Assembly (NCBI GenBank): GCA_966211955.1
Contig: CBIHOF010000018.1
Span: 1 to 64,000 of the forward strand
DNA: 64,000 bases
Source of the DNA: Albitalea sp966211955
GTDB taxonomy: Bacteria > Pseudomonadota > Gammaproteobacteria > Burkholderiales > Burkholderiaceae_C
Direction: 5' to 3'
Shown here: positions 62,473 to 64,000 of the stretch, piece by piece
Numbering within the stretch: the stretch's first letter is position 1
Layout: each line of letters starts with the position of its first letter
Position numbers and translations under genes: made by a program
Notes under the pieces: generated by a model
What the model saw: the letters and a program-made list of their open reading frames with translations, nothing else
Told to the model about the DNA's origin: nothing
The model's database searches: none

Positions 62473-62676
62473 TCAGAGGCCAGCGAAGGGCAGCATCTGT
62501 GCGATGTGGCCCATGTTGGTCTCGTGCACGGTCACAGAGCCACGCAGGTGGCGCTTGTTCTTCGTGGACTTCTTGGTGAGGATGTGGCGCTTGAACGCCT
62601 GGCCGCGCTTGACGGTGCCACCCGGACGAACGCGAAAACGCTTCTTCGCGCCGCTCTTGGTCTTCATTTTGGGCAT
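62473..62676 (-). CDS. rpmI: 50S ribosomal protein L35
   Basis: Small ribosomal protein L35. The 67-residue product MPKMKTKSGAKKRF with GQAFKRHILTKKSTKNKR near 26 is typical. A clear AAGGAG lies before its ATG. It follows infC with a 137-base gap that contains a perfect hairpin (62751-62780). Confidence 0.98.
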   Translation of the reverse strand: MPKMKTKSGAKKRFRVRPGGTVKRGQAFKRHILTKKSTKNKRHLRGSVTVHETNMGHIAQMLPFAGL

Positions 62677-62750
62677 GACTGCTCCTTCTGATTTGCGCTG
62701 CAGGCGCCGGCAAAACTCTTGCCGTCTTGTAAGCCTTCAGTCGCTTCTGG

Positions 62751-62780
62751 CAGCGGCACGGTGACCAAACCGTGCCGCTG
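62751..62780 (-). promoter_or_regulatory. Perfect 11-bp hairpin in the infC-rpmI gap
   Basis: CAGCGGCACGG / CCGTGCCGCTG with an 8-base loop and no T run. In E. coli the infC-rpmI region carries the L20 translational repression site, so this is a candidate equivalent, although the exact E. coli fold is not reproduced. Inference. Confidence 0.5.
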
Positions 62781-62813
62781 AACTCTGTCTCGAAACCCTA
62801 CTGCTTCAGAAGC

Positions 62814-63365
62814 TTACTGCTTCCGCTTGGGCGCCAGCACCATGATCATCTGGCGGCCTTCAAGCTTGGGCATGTTCTCAACCACTGCCACATCCGCCAA
62901 CTCGTCTCGGATGCGTTCCAGGAGGCGCATGCCGATGTCCTGGTGGGTGATTTCGCGGCCTCTGTACCGCAGGGTCACCTTGCCCTTGTCGCCGTCTTCT
63001 TCGATGAAGCGGCGCAGATTGCGCATCTTGATCTGGTAGTCGCCTTCGTCCGTGCCCGGACGGAACTTGACTTCCTTGACCTCGATGACCTTTTGCTTGG
63101 ACTTGGCTTCCGCTGCGCGCTTTTGCTCTTGGTACTTGAACTTGCCGTAGTCCATCAGGCGGCACACCGGGGGATCGGCCGTGGCGGCGATTTCCACCAG
63201 ATCGACATCCAGTTCACCCGCCATGCGCAGGGCTTCCTGGATGGGAACGATCCCGAGGGCTTCGTTCTCGACGCCGTTCAGGCGGACTTCCGGTGCCATG
63301 ATCTCCCGGTTCAGCCGGTGCTTGCGCTCGGCGTTGGGAGTACGGCGGTCAGCAAAAGTAGCGAT
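62814..63365 (-). CDS. infC: Translation initiation factor IF-3 (starts at AUC)
   Basis: IF-3 binds the 30S subunit and checks start-codon and initiator tRNA fidelity. The 183-residue product starts at ATC 63365, reading IATFADRRTPNAERKHRLNR, the normal family N-terminus; the in-frame ATG at 63299 would lose 22 residues. A stop codon TAG lies two codons before the ATC, and AAAGG precedes it, so ATC is the only plausible start. Non-AUG starts (AUU, AUC) of infC are known and support autoregulation by IF-3. A 9-bp hairpin (63382-63404) lies upstream. Confidence 0.95.
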   Translation of the reverse strand: MATFADRRTPNAERKHRLNREIMAPEVRLNGVENEALGIVPIQEALRMAGELDVDLVEIAATADPPVCRLMDYGKFKYQEQKRAAEAKSKQKVIEVKEVKFRPGTDEGDYQIKMRNLRRFIEEDGDKGKVTLRYRGREITHQDIGMRLLERIRDELADVAVVENMPKLEGRQMIMVLAPKRKQ

Positions 63366-63381
63366 GGTCTAACCTTTCAGC

Positions 63382-63404
63382 GGACTCCAAGGCCTTTGGA
63401 ATCC
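63382..63404 (-). promoter_or_regulatory. Hairpin in the infC leader
   Basis: GGATTCCAA / TTGGAGTCC on the minus strand pair over 9 bp (one G-U) around a 5-base loop, just upstream of the infC ribosome binding site. No T run follows. It may contribute to the control of infC translation. Inference. Confidence 0.4.
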
Positions 63405-63457
63405 AATAACGATGACTGCGCGTCCGGAGCTCTCGTCGCGTGGCTCTTGAGGAGTGA

Positions 63458-64000
63458 TCACACTTTGAGGGCGATGTCGCTGGCGATCTTCGCTTGGAAG
63501 TCTGCCAGGGGCATCACACCGAGGTCTTGATTGCCCCGGGCGCGCACGGCAACGGTCCCATTTGCCTTCTCCTTGTCGCCGACGACGAGGAGAAACGGGA
63601 CCTTCTGCATTGAGTGCTCGCGGATTTTATAGTTGATTTTCTCGTTGCGCAAATCGATTTGTACTCTAAGCCCTTGTTTTTGAAGCGTTTTCACGACTTC
63701 TCGGGCGTAATCCGCTTGCGCTTCCGTGATATTCATGACCGAGACCTGAAACGGGGCCAGCCAGACGGGCATCGCACCGGCGTGCTGCTCGATCAGGATA
63801 CCGATGAAACGCTCCAGGCTGCCCACGATGGCGCGGTGCAGCATGATCGGCCGATGGCGGGCGCCGTCTTCGCCGACGAACTCGGCATCCAGGCGCTCCG
63901 TCATGTTCGGATCGACCTGCATGGTGCCGCATTGCCACTGGCGGCCGAGCGCGTCCTTGAGTGTGTATTCGATCTTCGGGCCGTAGAAAGCGCCCTCGCC
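63458..64000 (-). CDS. thrS: Threonyl-tRNA synthetase (5' end outside window)
   Basis: Class II synthetase charging tRNA-Thr. Only the C-terminal 181 residues are visible, starting GEGAFYGPKIEYTLKDALGR and including the class II motif 3 region MLHRAIVGSLERFIGILIEQ and the anticodon-binding domain (PVWLAPFQVSVMNITEAQA to the C-terminus). About 450 N-terminal residues lie beyond the right edge. It is first in the conserved thrS-infC-rpmI-rplT-pheST operon, 92 bases before infC. Confidence 0.96.
   Translation of the reverse strand, partial: GEGAFYGPKIEYTLKDALGRQWQCGTMQVDPNMTERLDAEFVGEDGARHRPIMLHRAIVGSLERFIGILIEQHAGAMPVWLAPFQVSVMNITEAQADYAREVVKTLQKQGLRVQIDLRNEKINYKIREHSMQKVPFLLVVGDKEKANGTVAVRARGNQDLGVMPLADFQAKIASDIALKV

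Overview
The window is about 64 kb of GC-rich (roughly 65 percent) chromosomal DNA from a betaproteobacterium, most likely a Burkholderiales member of the Rubrivivax / Leptothrix / Rhizobacter group. The evidence is gene order and protein family: tig-clpP-clpX-lon, thrS-infC-rpmI-rplT-pheST-ihfA-merR, ilvIHC with pssA and leuA, the hpnCDE squalene cassette, and DUF3619/DUF3106 downstream of an ECF-type sigma factor. I see no insertion sequence, prophage, CRISPR array or rRNA operon. Coding density is high and no stretch of 300 bases lacks a gene.

Layout. 1-3.1 kb: etfBA (etfA runs off the left edge) divergent from murI and a translationally coupled membrane protein. 3.1-9.7 kb: a tRNA Gly-Cys-Leu cluster, then the protein-quality-control block lon, clpX, clpP, tig and a second tRNA-Leu, all leftward. 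9.8-14.2 kb: an RND efflux pump with its lipoprotein adaptor. 14.3-17.4 kb: hpnC-hpnD-hpnE, overlapping genes that make squalene from farnesyl diphosphate. 17.3-20.3 kb: a TIGR03790 protein, a divergent IclR regulator and PBP7-type endopeptidase pbpG. 20.4-31 kb: branched-chain amino acid genes (two different leuA paralogs, ilvC, ilvH, ilvI) and pssA, interrupted by an oppositely oriented histidine kinase / chemoreceptor pair.

31.1-34.5 kb: a sigma factor operon (sigma, DUF3619, DUF3106, RDD protein, DgkA, LOG family). 34.5-42 kb: glnB, a COG3146 acetyltransferase-like protein, a large M16 peptidase, soluble ppa and divergent membrane pyrophosphatase hppA. 42-49.3 kb: DUF445, an anchored protein, a secreted serine-hydrolase-like protein, PBP4 (dacB) and a transmembrane Ser/Thr kinase. 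49.5-57.4 kb: nadE, a diguanylate cyclase, a small secreted repeat protein, a periplasmic peroxiredoxin and two divergent phospholipase-D lipoproteins. 57.4-64 kb: tRNA-Pro and the translation operon ending in thrS, which runs off the right edge.

The most interesting signals are regulatory: a leuA leader peptide with four consecutive Leu codons followed by an intrinsic terminator; an unexplained terminator in the ilvI leader; five 10-bp-phased repeats upstream of the Ser/Thr kinase; a perfect 16-bp CRP-like palindrome upstream of pbpG; an AUC start codon for infC; and a terminator whose U tract ends only 14 bases before pheS. The best candidates for a little-described protein system are the overlapping histidine kinase / chemoreceptor pair, the kinase-PBP4 pair with an extracytoplasmic four-cysteine tail, and the secreted hydrolase with its anchored neighbour.
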